In this document: positions 18,016 through 25,917 of the stretch, one piece after another
Position numbering within the stretch: position 1 is the stretch's first letter
Layout: each line of letters begins with the position of its first letter
DNA from: Shinella zoogloeoides
Lineage (GTDB): Bacteria; Pseudomonadota; Alphaproteobacteria; Rhizobiales; Rhizobiaceae
Length of the DNA stretch: 64,000 nucleotides
NCBI RefSeq assembly: GCF_003574625.1
Contig: NZ_QNUJ01000002.1
Span: forward strand, 310,001 to 374,000
Direction: 5' to 3'
Notes under the pieces: generated by a model
The model's database searches: none
Seen by the model: the letters and a program-made list of their open reading frames with translations, nothing else
What the model was told of the DNA's origin: nothing
Program-made: the position numbers and the translations under genes

Positions 18016-19452
18016 TCAGACCGTCATCTGCGCAAGCTTGACGTTGGAATAGTCGAGGATGCCCTCGGTGCCGCCCTCGCGGCCCATGCCGCTGGCCTTG
18101 ATGCCGCCGAAGGGCGCCTCGGCCGCCGCCAGCGCAAAGCTGTTCACGCCGACCATGCCGGCCTCCAGCCGCGCCGCCGCCTCGCGGGCGCGGCCCGCAT
18201 CGCGGGTGAAGACATAGGCCGACAGGCCCATTTCCGAGGCATTGGCGCGCTCGAAGACCTCGTCCACCTTCGAGAAGGGCGTTATCGCGGCGATGGGGCC
18301 GAAATTCTCCTCGGCGATGGCCTTGGCGTCGTCGGGAAGGCCGGTGATGACGGTCGGCTCGAAGTAGAAGCCGGCATTCATCTCCGCCGGGCGGCGACCG
18401 CCGGCAAGGATCTTTCCGCCCCGGTCGCGCGCATCGGCGACGATCTCCTCGATGGCGGCGATGCGACGCTCGTTGATCAGCGGGCCCATCTGCGTCGCCT
18501 CGTCGAGGCCATGGCCGAGCTTCAGCGCCCGGGCGCGGGCGGCAAAGCCCTCGGCGAAACGGTCGTGCAGTGCCTCGTGCACGTAGAAGCGGTCCGGCGT
18601 GACGCAGACCTGGCCGGCATTGGCGTATTTCGTCGGCACGGCGAGATCGAGCGCCCTGTCGAGATCGGCATCGTCGAAGACGATCATCGGCGCATTGCCG
18701 CCGAGCTCCATGCTGACGCGCTTCACCGTCTCGGCGCTGTCGCGGATCATCTGCTGGCCGACGCGGGTGGAGCCGGTCAGCGAGACCTTGCGCACCAGGG
18801 GCGAGGCCATGATCGGCTTGTAGGTATTGGCGGTCGGGCCGGTGAGGAGATTGGCGACGCCGGCCGGAAGGCCCGCCTCGCGCAGGCAGTCGAACAGGAT
18901 CATCGCCACGCCCGGCACCTCGACGGAGGGCCGCACGATAACCGAGCAGCCGGCGGCAAGGGCGGGCGCGACCTTGCGCGCGATCAGCGCCGCCGGGAAG
19001 TTCCAGGCCGTGAAGGCTGCGACAACGCCGACCGGCTCGTGCGACACCTCCAGCCGGCCGCCCGGCGCGCGGCTCTCGACGATGCGGCCGTAGATGCGGC
19101 GGGCTTCCTCGGCATACCAGCGGAACTGGTCGACGGCGAGGCCCCATTCGCGGCCCGACTGGGCGAGCGGCTTGCCGGTCTCCAGCGTGATCTGGCGGGC
19201 CGCTTCCGCCGCCCGGACGGCCATGACGTCGGCGGCCTTGTGCAGGAGGTCGGCGCGCATCCAGGCGGGCGTCGCCTTCCAGCTCCGGAAGGCGCGGTCT
19301 GCAACGGAAATCGCGCGCTCCGTATCCTCGACGCTCGCGGCGGGCACCGTGCCCAGCACCGCGCCGTTGCCGGGATCGGTGATCTCGGTGGAAGCCCCCT
19401 TTGCCGGCCCCGACCAGGCGCCGTCAATGAACAAACCGTATGAGCCGTACAT
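18016..19452 (-). CDS. NAD(P)-dependent aldehyde dehydrogenase
   Basis: This 478-residue protein is a standard aldehyde dehydrogenase. The catalytic pair is Glu249 (MELGG) and Cys283 (NAGQVC), and the cofactor-fold motif GSTRVGQQ is present. It is closest in style to succinate-semialdehyde/glycolaldehyde dehydrogenases and lacks features that would mark it as the CoA-dependent malonate-semialdehyde enzyme IolA. ATG at 19452 follows AGGAGATGAC. It is the first gene of the operon ALDH, aldolase, hydroxyacid dehydrogenase, ABC ATPase, permease, binding protein, with a TTGCAA-type element 70-86 bp upstream. Confidence 0.9.
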   Translation of the reverse strand: MYGSYGLFIDGAWSGPAKGASTEITDPGNGAVLGTVPAASVEDTERAISVADRAFRSWKATPAWMRADLLHKAADVMAVRAAEAARQITLETGKPLAQSGREWGLAVDQFRWYAEEARRIYGRIVESRAPGGRLEVSHEPVGVVAAFTAWNFPAALIARKVAPALAAGCSVIVRPSVEVPGVAMILFDCLREAGLPAGVANLLTGPTANTYKPIMASPLVRKVSLTGSTRVGQQMIRDSAETVKRVSMELGGNAPMIVFDDADLDRALDLAVPTKYANAGQVCVTPDRFYVHEALHDRFAEGFAARARALKLGHGLDEATQMGPLINERRIAAIEEIVADARDRGGKILAGGRRPAEMNAGFYFEPTVITGLPDDAKAIAEENFGPIAAITPFSKVDEVFERANASEMGLSAYVFTRDAGRAREAAARLEAGMVGVNSFALAAAEAPFGGIKASGMGREGGTEGILDYSNVKLAQMTV

Positions 19453-19520
19453 GTCATCTCCTCCATGCGGGTCGCGGCCCCAAGCCGCGTCCGCACCCAT
19501 ATTTCCATGATCAGAAGAAT

Positions 19521-19538
19521 AGCAATTATTATTGCAAG
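19521..19538. promoter_or_regulatory. Candidate IolR operator of the ALDH-aldolase-transporter operon (site d)
   Basis: GCAATTATTATTGCAA (19522-19537) is an imperfect palindrome in an AT-rich island just upstream of the six-gene operon. On the other strand it reads TTGCAATAATAATTGC, very close to TTGCAATAATATTG at site e. Confidence 0.5.
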
Positions 19539-19579
19539 TCAAGAGCGATCCGCAACGCACCATGCGCCGGCCGGCCCGT

Positions 19580-20554
19580 TCAGCGCGGCTTTTCGGGCAG
19601 TGTGAGCGGGGTGCGCCGGCGCGTTTCCATCGCGGCGACGATCTGGTCGGCAAGGCAGGTGGCGACGAGGCCGTCCCAGGCGGTCGAGCCGTCCGCGGGC
19701 GGCGTGCCGGCGCGGATGCCGTCGACCCAGGCCTGGTCCTGGATGCGGTAGGCATCGCGGAAGCGTGGAATCCAGTTTTCCGGGAAAGCCCCCTCCTCCG
19801 CGCCGTCGCGGCGGGTGCGGATCGGTGCGGGATGCGCCATGCCGACCGTGCCCTTCGCGCAGACGGCCTCCGCATGGACATGGTAGCCATAGGCGGCGTT
19901 CATGAAGACCTCGACGGAAACGATGCTGCCGGCCTCCGTCTCGAAGACGAAGAGCGCGGGGTCGCCCCCGGGAGACGGGATGACGGTGACGGCGCTGTAT
20001 TCCGTCGACAGCAGCCAGCGGCAGACGTCGATCTCGTGCACCAGCGAATTGGTGACGGCCATCGCGCCGGTGAACCAGGCGGGCGCGGCGAGATTGCGGT
20101 GCTGGCAATGGAGGATGCGCACGCCGCCGAGCGCGCCGCCGTCGACGGCCGCCTTCATCTCGCGATAGGCGGGATCGAAGCGGCGCATGAAGCCGGTCTG
20201 CACCAGCGGACGGCCGGCGCGCGCCTCGGCCACGACGATCTCCAGGCACTCCTGCGTGCTGGCGGCGAGCGGCTTTTCGCAGAGCACCGGCTTGCCGGCG
20301 GCGATCGCCGCCAGCACGAGCCGCTGGTGCGTCGCATCCGGCGAGGCGATCAGCACGGCCGCGACCGAAGGATCGGCGATGAGGGCCTCGGGGTCCGTCA
20401 TCGCCCGGCCGCCATGCGCCGCCGCCTCGGCCCGCGCCGGGTCCGCGTCGGCGACGGCGGCAAGATGCGCGCCGGAGACCTCGCGGGCGATGATGCGCGC
20501 ATGTTCCGCGCCCATCACGCCCGCCCCGATGACGCCGATACCGATGCTTCTCAT
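19580..20554 (-). CDS. Gfo/Idh/MocA family oxidoreductase (inositol 2-dehydrogenase-like)
   Basis: This 324-residue dehydrogenase has the GVIGAGVMGAEH Rossmann motif at about residues 7-18, CEKPLAAS with the catalytic lysine, QTGFMRRFD, and a SLVHEIDVCRWLL segment with the active-site Asp. Length and motifs are near IolG, so oxidation of an inositol isomer or inositol-like polyol is likely. ATG at 20554 follows GAGGGAGGAAGAG. It is second in a two-gene operon, 17 bp after another dehydrogenase of the same superfamily. Confidence 0.85.
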   Translation of the reverse strand: MRSIGIGVIGAGVMGAEHARIIAREVSGAHLAAVADADPARAEAAAHGGRAMTDPEALIADPSVAAVLIASPDATHQRLVLAAIAAGKPVLCEKPLAASTQECLEIVVAEARAGRPLVQTGFMRRFDPAYREMKAAVDGGALGGVRILHCQHRNLAAPAWFTGAMAVTNSLVHEIDVCRWLLSTEYSAVTVIPSPGGDPALFVFETEAGSIVSVEVFMNAAYGYHVHAEAVCAKGTVGMAHPAPIRTRRDGAEEGAFPENWIPRFRDAYRIQDQAWVDGIRAGTPPADGSTAWDGLVATCLADQIVAAMETRRRTPLTLPEKPR

Positions 20555-20571
20555 GGCTCTTCCTCCCTCGC

Positions 20572-21687
20572 TCAGTCCACCGCCAGCCAGCTTCCGGCGC
20601 GGGCGGACTTCTGGATCGTTTCCACCAATGTCTGGATGCGCAGGCCCGCACGGAAATTGAACGGCTCGGGCCGAAGGCCGGCGATCGCCTCCAGATAGCC
20701 TGCAACCTCGATGGCCTTCAGGTCGTTGAAGCCGAGCTGATGGCCGGGTGCCACGCAGAAACGGCCATAGGGCACATGGTCCGGCCCCGCCTCGATGCGG
20801 CGGAACCCCTGCCGGCCCCTGGCATCCGCCGTCGAGTAGAAATGCAGCTCGTTGAAGCGCTCCTGCGAGAAGGCGAGCGCGCCCTTCGTGCCGTAGACCT
20901 CGAAATCGTGCTGCATCTTGCGGCCGGTAGCGATCCAGTTGCCCTCGACGGAGCCGCTCGCACCATTCGCAAAGCGCAGGAAGGCGCGGCCGACATCGTC
21001 GGTCTCGACCGGGCGCGTGCCGCCCCTGCCGTCCGGCCGCTGCGCGATCATCGTCACGCAATCGCCCATGACGCGGGTGATCGGGCCGAGCAGATATTCG
21101 GCGGTCGCCAGCGCATGGCTGCCGATATCGGCGAGCGCCCCGCCGCCCGCCGGATCGTGCCGGAAGGTGAAGGGCGCGCCGGCATCGGCCATGTAGTCCT
21201 CGGCATGGAGGCCACGATAACCGCGGATCTCGCCGAGCTCGCCGCCGGCGATCATCTCCTTCGCGAGGGCGAGCATGGGATTGCAGAGATAGTTGAAGCC
21301 GACCTGCGTCTTGATGCCGGCCTTCTCGGCCGCCTCCGCCATCTCGCGCGCGTCAGTGGAAAGCGGGGCGAGCGGCTTTTCGCAATAGACGTGCTTGCCA
21401 GCGGCAATGGCGGCAAGCGCCATCTCCTTGTGCAGCGCGTTCGGCGCGGTGATGTCGATGAGGTCGATCTCGGGATCGGCGACGAGGCTGCGCCAGTCGT
21501 CGGTGGCGCGCTGGAAGCCGAGCGCGGCGCGGGCGGCCTCGGCCTGCGCCATCGTCACGTCGGCGATGGCGGTCAGTTCCACCTCGTAAGGCAGGTCGAA
21601 CACCCGCGCGGCGGCGGCAAAGCCGAACACATGCGTCTTGCCCATGAAACCCGACCCGATGAGGCCAAGGCGGAGCGTCTTCTTCAT
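20572..21687 (-). CDS. Gfo/Idh/MocA family oxidoreductase (371 aa form)
   Basis: This 371-residue protein has GLIGSGFMGKTH at about residues 8-19, CEKPLAP with the catalytic lysine, QVGFNYLCNP, and GGGALADIGSHA. The longer form with a GGALxDIGSH motif is typical of scyllo-inositol/L-glucose-type dehydrogenases and related sugar oxidoreductases. ATG at 21687 lies after GAGGATCAGCAGA. It is divergent from iolE over a region with several TTGCAA-type elements, so both are likely induced together. Confidence 0.85.
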   Translation of the reverse strand: MKKTLRLGLIGSGFMGKTHVFGFAAAARVFDLPYEVELTAIADVTMAQAEAARAALGFQRATDDWRSLVADPEIDLIDITAPNALHKEMALAAIAAGKHVYCEKPLAPLSTDAREMAEAAEKAGIKTQVGFNYLCNPMLALAKEMIAGGELGEIRGYRGLHAEDYMADAGAPFTFRHDPAGGGALADIGSHALATAEYLLGPITRVMGDCVTMIAQRPDGRGGTRPVETDDVGRAFLRFANGASGSVEGNWIATGRKMQHDFEVYGTKGALAFSQERFNELHFYSTADARGRQGFRRIEAGPDHVPYGRFCVAPGHQLGFNDLKAIEVAGYLEAIAGLRPEPFNFRAGLRIQTLVETIQKSARAGSWLAVD

Positions 21688-21727
21688 TCTGCTGATCCTC
21701 GGATATGCGGCTCCTGCGGCCGGCAAA

Positions 21728-21757
21728 TGCAATTATCTTTGCAATAATATTGAAATG
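21728..21757. promoter_or_regulatory. Candidate IolR operators between divergent dehydrogenase and iolE (site e)
   Basis: TGCAATTATCTTTGCAAT (21728-21745) and, overlapping it, TTGCAATAATATTG (21739-21752) stand in an AT-rich island between the two divergent start codons. This is the densest copy of the shared element. Confidence 0.55.
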
Positions 21758-21838
21758 TCAATATTTGTTTTGTATGACCGTCCTGCCGGGCCGGGAGGCG
21801 GCCGGCATTCCCGTTTTCCGCGAGCCCGGAGCCCGAAC

Positions 21839-22738
21839 ATGAAAGCCAGACTTGGCATTGCCCCCATTGCATGGTGGAACGACGACCTGCCGGAAATCAG
21901 CAGCGACATCTCGCTGGAAGGCTGCCTTGCCGAAGCCGCAGAGGCCGGCTTCACCGGCATGGAGACCGGCCGGCGCTTCCCGATGGACGCGGCCGTGCTG
22001 CGCCCCATCCTCGAAAAACATGGCATCCAGGTCTGCGGCGGCTGGTTCTCCGGCCTCCTGCTCGACGGCGACATCGAGGCGGAGAAGGACCGGATCGCCG
22101 CGCAGATGGCGCTGTTCAAGGCGGTCGGCGCGCCCTGCATCGTCTATGGCGAGACGGCCGGCACCATCCAGGGCGACCGCAACGCGCCGCTCTCCACCAA
22201 GCGCCGGCTCTCCGAGGACGAGATCCGCGCCTATGGCCGCAAGATGACCGCCTTCGGCGAATGGTGCGCCGATCAGGGCATGCCGATCTCCTATCACCAC
22301 CACATGGCCGCGCCCATCGAGACCGAGGAAGAGCTCGATCTCCTGATGAAGCATTCCGGCGAGGGCCTGCCGCTGCTCTTCGACGCCGGCCACATGGCCT
22401 TTGCCGGCGGCGACGTGCTGCGCGTCATCGACAAACACCACAAGCGCATCAGCCATGTCCACACCAAGGACGTCCGCCTGCCCGTCATCGCAGCCCTCGA
22501 CCGCACGAAGGAAAGCTTCCTCGACGCGGTGATCAAGGGCGCCTTCACGGTCCCCGGCGACGGCAGCCTCGACTTCGAGGCCATCGTCAAGCGCCTCGCC
22601 TCCCATGGCTACGAGGGCTGGTTCGTCGTCGAGGCGGAGCAGGATCCCACCCACAACCCGCCGCTCGGCATGGCGAAGATCGGCCATAAGGAACTCCTGC
22701 GCGTCATGGCGGCCGCCGGTTACGAGGTGGTCCGCTAA
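21839..22738 (+). CDS. iolE: Myo-inosose-2 dehydratase (IolE/MocC family)
   Basis: This 299-residue TIM-barrel protein matches IolE, which dehydrates 2-keto-myo-inositol to the trihydroxycyclohexane-dione substrate of IolD. Family motifs are IAWWNDDLPE near the start, ISYHHHM with barrel histidines, LLFDAGHMAFAGGD, HTKDVR, and the C-terminal GDGSLDFEAI and VEAEQDP strings. The start at 21839 follows CCGGAG. Rhizopine-catabolic MocC belongs to the same family, so a role on a modified inosose is also possible. It is monocistronic, with a strong hairpin after its stop. Confidence 0.92.
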   Translation: MKARLGIAPIAWWNDDLPEISSDISLEGCLAEAAEAGFTGMETGRRFPMDAAVLRPILEKHGIQVCGGWFSGLLLDGDIEAEKDRIAAQMALFKAVGAPCIVYGETAGTIQGDRNAPLSTKRRLSEDEIRAYGRKMTAFGEWCADQGMPISYHHHMAAPIETEEELDLLMKHSGEGLPLLFDAGHMAFAGGDVLRVIDKHHKRISHVHTKDVRLPVIAALDRTKESFLDAVIKGAFTVPGDGSLDFEAIVKRLASHGYEGWFVVEAEQDPTHNPPLGMAKIGHKELLRVMAAAGYEVVR

Positions 22739-22755
22739 GCTCCCTCCGCCGTCAC

Positions 22756-22787
22756 GGCCGGCCCTCGGTTTGACCTGAGGGCCGGCC
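22756..22787 (+). terminator. Strong hairpin downstream of iolE
   Basis: GGCCGGCCCTC (22756-22766) and GAGGGCCGGCC (22777-22787) form a perfect 11-bp stem with a 10-base loop, 17 bp after the iolE stop. No U-tract follows, so it may act as a transcript-stabilising end rather than a classical terminator. Confidence 0.5.
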
Positions 22788-22812
22788 ATCCACGCCGGGA
22801 GGTGTCGCGTGG

Positions 22813-22833
22813 ATCCCGGCTCAGGTCCGGGAT
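22813..22833. repeat. Short palindromic repeat unit (CCCGG...CCGGG type)
   Basis: ATCCCGG, seven bases, CCGGGAT followed by GACG is the common alphaproteobacterial intergenic palindrome. It lies between iolE and the convergent ATPase gene. Confidence 0.5.
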
Positions 22834-22877
22834 GACGTGGGAGAACGGGGTGGGGCCGCAGCCCCCGAACATTCGAC

Positions 22878-22909
22878 AAGGCGTGCCGGGCAAACGTCCG
22901 CCACGCCTT
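22878..22909 (-). terminator. Hairpin downstream of second sugar ABC ATPase gene
   Basis: AAGGCGTG (22878-22885) pairs with CACGCCTT (22902-22909) across a 16-base loop, about 10 bp past the stop of the minus-strand ATPase gene. There is no clear U-tract. Confidence 0.4.
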
Positions 22910-22918
22910 TCCTCGTTT

Positions 22919-23695
22919 TCAGATCGTGCCGCCGAGCGAGCTTTCCAGCAAGGCGAGCTCCTGCCCGCCCGCCATCATGTCCTGCAGGGCGGCGGCGTCC
23001 ACCGTGCCGCGCTCGGCCGTGCCCAGCGTCTGGCCGCGGTTGAGCACGGTGAAGCGGTCGCCGACGGCGAGCGCGTGGCGGACGTTGTGCGTGATGAAGA
23101 CGACGCCGATGCCCTGCTTGCGCACGCGGTCGATGGTGCTGAGGACATTGGCCGTCTGGCGCACGCCGAGCGCCGAGGTCGGCTCGTCGAGGATCAGCAC
23201 CTTGGCGCCGAAATAGACCGCCCGCGCGATGGCGACGGTCTGCCGCTCGCCGCCCGAGAGCGTGCCGACGGCCTGGTCCGGCCCGCGCAGGTTGATGCCC
23301 ATCTTGCGCATCTCCGTCACGGTGATCTCGTCTGCCTTCGACGTATCGAAGGTCTTGAACGGCCAGATGCCCCGCTCCGGCTCGCGCCCCATCCAGAAAT
23401 TGCGGCTGACGCTCATCAGCGGGATCATCGCGAGGTCCTGGTAGACCGTGGCGATACCCGCGGCCATGGCGTCGCGCGGGCTGTGGAAGGGTGTCGGCGT
23501 GCCCTCCACCAGCACTTCGCCGTCGCTCGGCTTGTAGACGCCGGACATGATCTTGATGAAGGTCGACTTGCCGGCCCCGTTGTCGCCGAGCAGGCAATGG
23601 CACTCGCCCGGCCGGATGTCGAAGGAGACGCCGGCCAGCGCGATGACATGGCCGAAGTGCTTCTGGATGTTCCTCATCTCCACGATGGCGGTCAT
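22919..23695 (-). CDS. Sugar ABC transporter ATPase, single-domain (FrcA-like)
   Basis: This 258-residue ATPase has one nucleotide-binding domain. Walker A GDNGAGKS is at residues 37-44, then the signature LSGGERQTV and Walker [13 protein letters not shown]. Single-domain ATPases with RbsC-type permeases are typical of rhizobial fructose/cyclitol-type systems such as FrcBCA. ATG at 23695 overlaps the permease stop by one base (TGATG). The frame stays open upstream, but that part is antisense-like to the permease gene. Confidence 0.9.
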   Translation of the reverse strand: MTAIVEMRNIQKHFGHVIALAGVSFDIRPGECHCLLGDNGAGKSTFIKIMSGVYKPSDGEVLVEGTPTPFHSPRDAMAAGIATVYQDLAMIPLMSVSRNFWMGREPERGIWPFKTFDTSKADEITVTEMRKMGINLRGPDQAVGTLSGGERQTVAIARAVYFGAKVLILDEPTSALGVRQTANVLSTIDRVRKQGIGVVFITHNVRHALAVGDRFTVLNRGQTLGTAERGTVDAAALQDMMAGGQELALLESSLGGTI

Positions 23696-24816
23696 CAGCG
23701 TTCTCCCGTGATGATGCGGCGGATATAGGTGTTCATGATCACCGCCGTGAGCAGGATGACGCCGAGAAAGACGCGGAACAGCGAGCTTTCGGCATTGGCG
23801 AAGAACAGGCCCTGCTGCACCACGCCGAAGATGATGGCCCCGAGCGCCGCACCGATGACGGAGCCGTAGCCGCCCGTCAGAAGCGCCCCGCCGATGACCA
23901 CGCAGATGATCGCCTCGAACTCCTTGAGGAGGCCGCGGTCGGCCGCCGCCGAGCCGAACTCCATCACCTGGCAGGTGGCGAAGACGCAGGCGCAGAAGGC
24001 CGAGAACATGAACATCAGGATCTTCACCCGGTTGACCGGCACGCCGACATAGCGCGCGGCGAGCGGGTCGCCGCCCGAGGCGAAGATCCAGTTGCCGAAC
24101 TTGGTGCGGGTGAGCAGCCAGTGGCCGAAGACGACGAGCACGATGGCCCAGACGACGAGCATCGGGACGCCGTCGATCACCGGCTGGCCGGCGCGGTTGC
24201 CGCGGGTGAAGGTGGCGATCCAGCCCGCCTCGCCCATCCAGGCAAAGAAGCCGGTCAGGATCTTGCCGCCGAAGAGCGGCGCCAGCCAGTCGCCGGCCGC
24301 CTTCTCGCCGACACCGCCGATGATCGTCTGGCGGGTGAAGTAGACCGAGCCCCAGATCGTCAGGCCGCGCAGGATATAGAGGAAGGCGAGCGTGACGATG
24401 AAGGACGGCAGCCCCGTGCGGATGACCAGCCAGCCGTTCACCGCGCCGATGAAGACGCAGAAGACGAAGGTGGCAATGATGGAAAGCCACAGCGGCACGC
24501 CGAGATGGACGGAGAGGATCGCCATCATCACACCGGAAAAGCCGATCATCGAGCCGGTGGAAAGGTCGAACTCGCCCGCGATCATCAGAAGGCAGGCGCC
24601 GACCGCGATGACCATGAACTGTGCCGAGACCACGGTCCAGTTCATCACGCCCTCGGCGGCGAACATGCCGCTGTCGCCGGCGACGATGGCGAACAGCAGG
24701 AAGACCAGGATGGTGCCGCAGATGCCGCCGAGCTCGGGCCGGATCAGCGCGCGCCGAAGCGGCGAGACGGGCTTGATGCGCTCGTCCTTCGACGCGCCGT
24801 TAATGACGTCCGTCAT
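23695..24816 (-). CDS. Sugar ABC transporter permease (FrcC/RbsC-like)
   Basis: This 373-residue inner-membrane permease of the RbsC/FrcC group has an extra cytoplasmic N-terminus of about 30 residues, multiple membrane segments, the [10 protein letters not shown] motif near residue 80 and [10 protein letters not shown] in the last third. It also has a long periplasmic insertion at about residues 160-225. It is preceded by the binding-protein gene, with a strong stem-loop between them. Confidence 0.9.
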   Translation of the reverse strand: MTDVINGASKDERIKPVSPLRRALIRPELGGICGTILVFLLFAIVAGDSGMFAAEGVMNWTVVSAQFMVIAVGACLLMIAGEFDLSTGSMIGFSGVMMAILSVHLGVPLWLSIIATFVFCVFIGAVNGWLVIRTGLPSFIVTLAFLYILRGLTIWGSVYFTRQTIIGGVGEKAAGDWLAPLFGGKILTGFFAWMGEAGWIATFTRGNRAGQPVIDGVPMLVVWAIVLVVFGHWLLTRTKFGNWIFASGGDPLAARYVGVPVNRVKILMFMFSAFCACVFATCQVMEFGSAAADRGLLKEFEAIICVVIGGALLTGGYGSVIGAALGAIIFGVVQQGLFFANAESSLFRVFLGVILLTAVIMNTYIRRIITGER

Positions 24817-24844
24817 GAATGCATTCTCCTCCCTCGAAAATCGT

Positions 24845-24875
24845 TCGGGGCGCGCCGTCGACCGGCGCGCCCCGA
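24845..24875 (-). promoter_or_regulatory. Intra-operon stem-loop between binding-protein and permease genes
   Basis: TCGGGGCGCGCCG (24845-24857) and CGGCGCGCCCCGA (24863-24875) form a perfect 13-bp stem with a 5-base loop, 13 bp after the binding-protein stop codon. Such hairpins commonly protect the upstream binding-protein mRNA and lower downstream permease expression. Confidence 0.65.
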
Positions 24876-24887
24876 CGGACCGTCAGG

Positions 24888-25832
24888 TCAGCGGTACTGA
24901 CCCGCCAGCGACTCGACGAGCGCGATATTGTCCTTGGTCACGAAGCCCGGACCCGTGAAGATCGAGTTGGCCGGGGCGACGCCGTAGCGGACATAGTTCG
25001 TCAGCACCTGGATCGGGATAGAGCCCTGGAGGAAGGGCTGCTGGTCGATGGCGAAGTTGATCGTGCCGTCCTTGATCGCCGCCGAGATCTCGGAGGAGAG
25101 GTCGAAGGTGCCGAAATAGATGTCGCCGTCGAGGCCCATCTCCTTGACCGCGCGGATCGAGGGTTCGGCCGAGTTCGGGCCGAGCGTGAGGATCGCGCCG
25201 GTATCCTTGTTGGCCGTCAGGTAGGCTTTCACCTTGTTCTGCACTTCCGACGGGTCGATGCCGGAATCGATCATCTGGTTGCCGAGTTCGACGCCGATGC
25301 CGTCGGCAAAGCCGCGGCAGCGCTCCACGGAGGCCGGGTTGGTGATGTAGTGGTTCACGCACACGAAGCTCTTGACGCCCGCTTCCTTGGCACGCTTGCC
25401 GGCACCGAGCCCCGCCTCGTATTCCGGCTGGCCGACATGCAGCAGCGCGCCGAGCTTCTGGCTTTCCTCGACCGTGCCGGAATTGACGGTGACGACCGGG
25501 ATGCCCTTGGCGACGGCGTCCTTGATCGGCCCTTCGAGCACGTTGTAGTCGGCGATGGTGACGATGATGCCGTCGACGCCGGCCGCCGAGCTCTGCTGGA
25601 CGATACGCGCCATGTCGGCAAGGTCGCCCGTCGGCGGGTTGCGGTATTCGGTCTCGACATGCATCTGCTCGTTCGTGACCTTGATGGCGTTCTTGATGAC
25701 GTTGAACCAGCTGTCGCTGTCCGGTCCATGGCTGATCCAGACGAACTTCTCGCCGTCGGCATGGGCCGCGCCGGCAAGCGCGGTCGTGGCCAGAAGCGCG
25801 CCGAGCGCCAGCGATTGCAGAATCTTCTTCAT
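24888..25832 (-). CDS. Sugar/cyclitol ABC transporter periplasmic binding protein (second system)
   Basis: This 314-residue protein has a signal peptide cleaved after about residue 25 (AAHA) and a PBP type 1 fold, with ISHGPDSDSWFNVIKN at the N-terminal ligand-binding segment and FGTFDLSSE later. It binds a sugar or sugar-like ligand for the following permease and ATPase. It starts 85 bp after the PhyH dioxygenase gene on the same strand, and no TTGCAA-type element lies in that gap, so it may be read from the dioxygenase promoter. Confidence 0.9.
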   Translation of the reverse strand: MKKILQSLALGALLATTALAGAAHADGEKFVWISHGPDSDSWFNVIKNAIKVTNEQMHVETEYRNPPTGDLADMARIVQQSSAAGVDGIIVTIADYNVLEGPIKDAVAKGIPVVTVNSGTVEESQKLGALLHVGQPEYEAGLGAGKRAKEAGVKSFVCVNHYITNPASVERCRGFADGIGVELGNQMIDSGIDPSEVQNKVKAYLTANKDTGAILTLGPNSAEPSIRAVKEMGLDGDIYFGTFDLSSEISAAIKDGTINFAIDQQPFLQGSIPIQVLTNYVRYGVAPANSIFTGPGFVTKDNIALVESLAGQYR

Positions 25833-25917
25833 ATGTGACTTCCTCCCGAAGTTGGCTTCCTGTTCGCTCCCCGCCCGAAGCCTTTGCGGGTAACCCTCTG
25901 TTTCTTATTAAGTCCGC

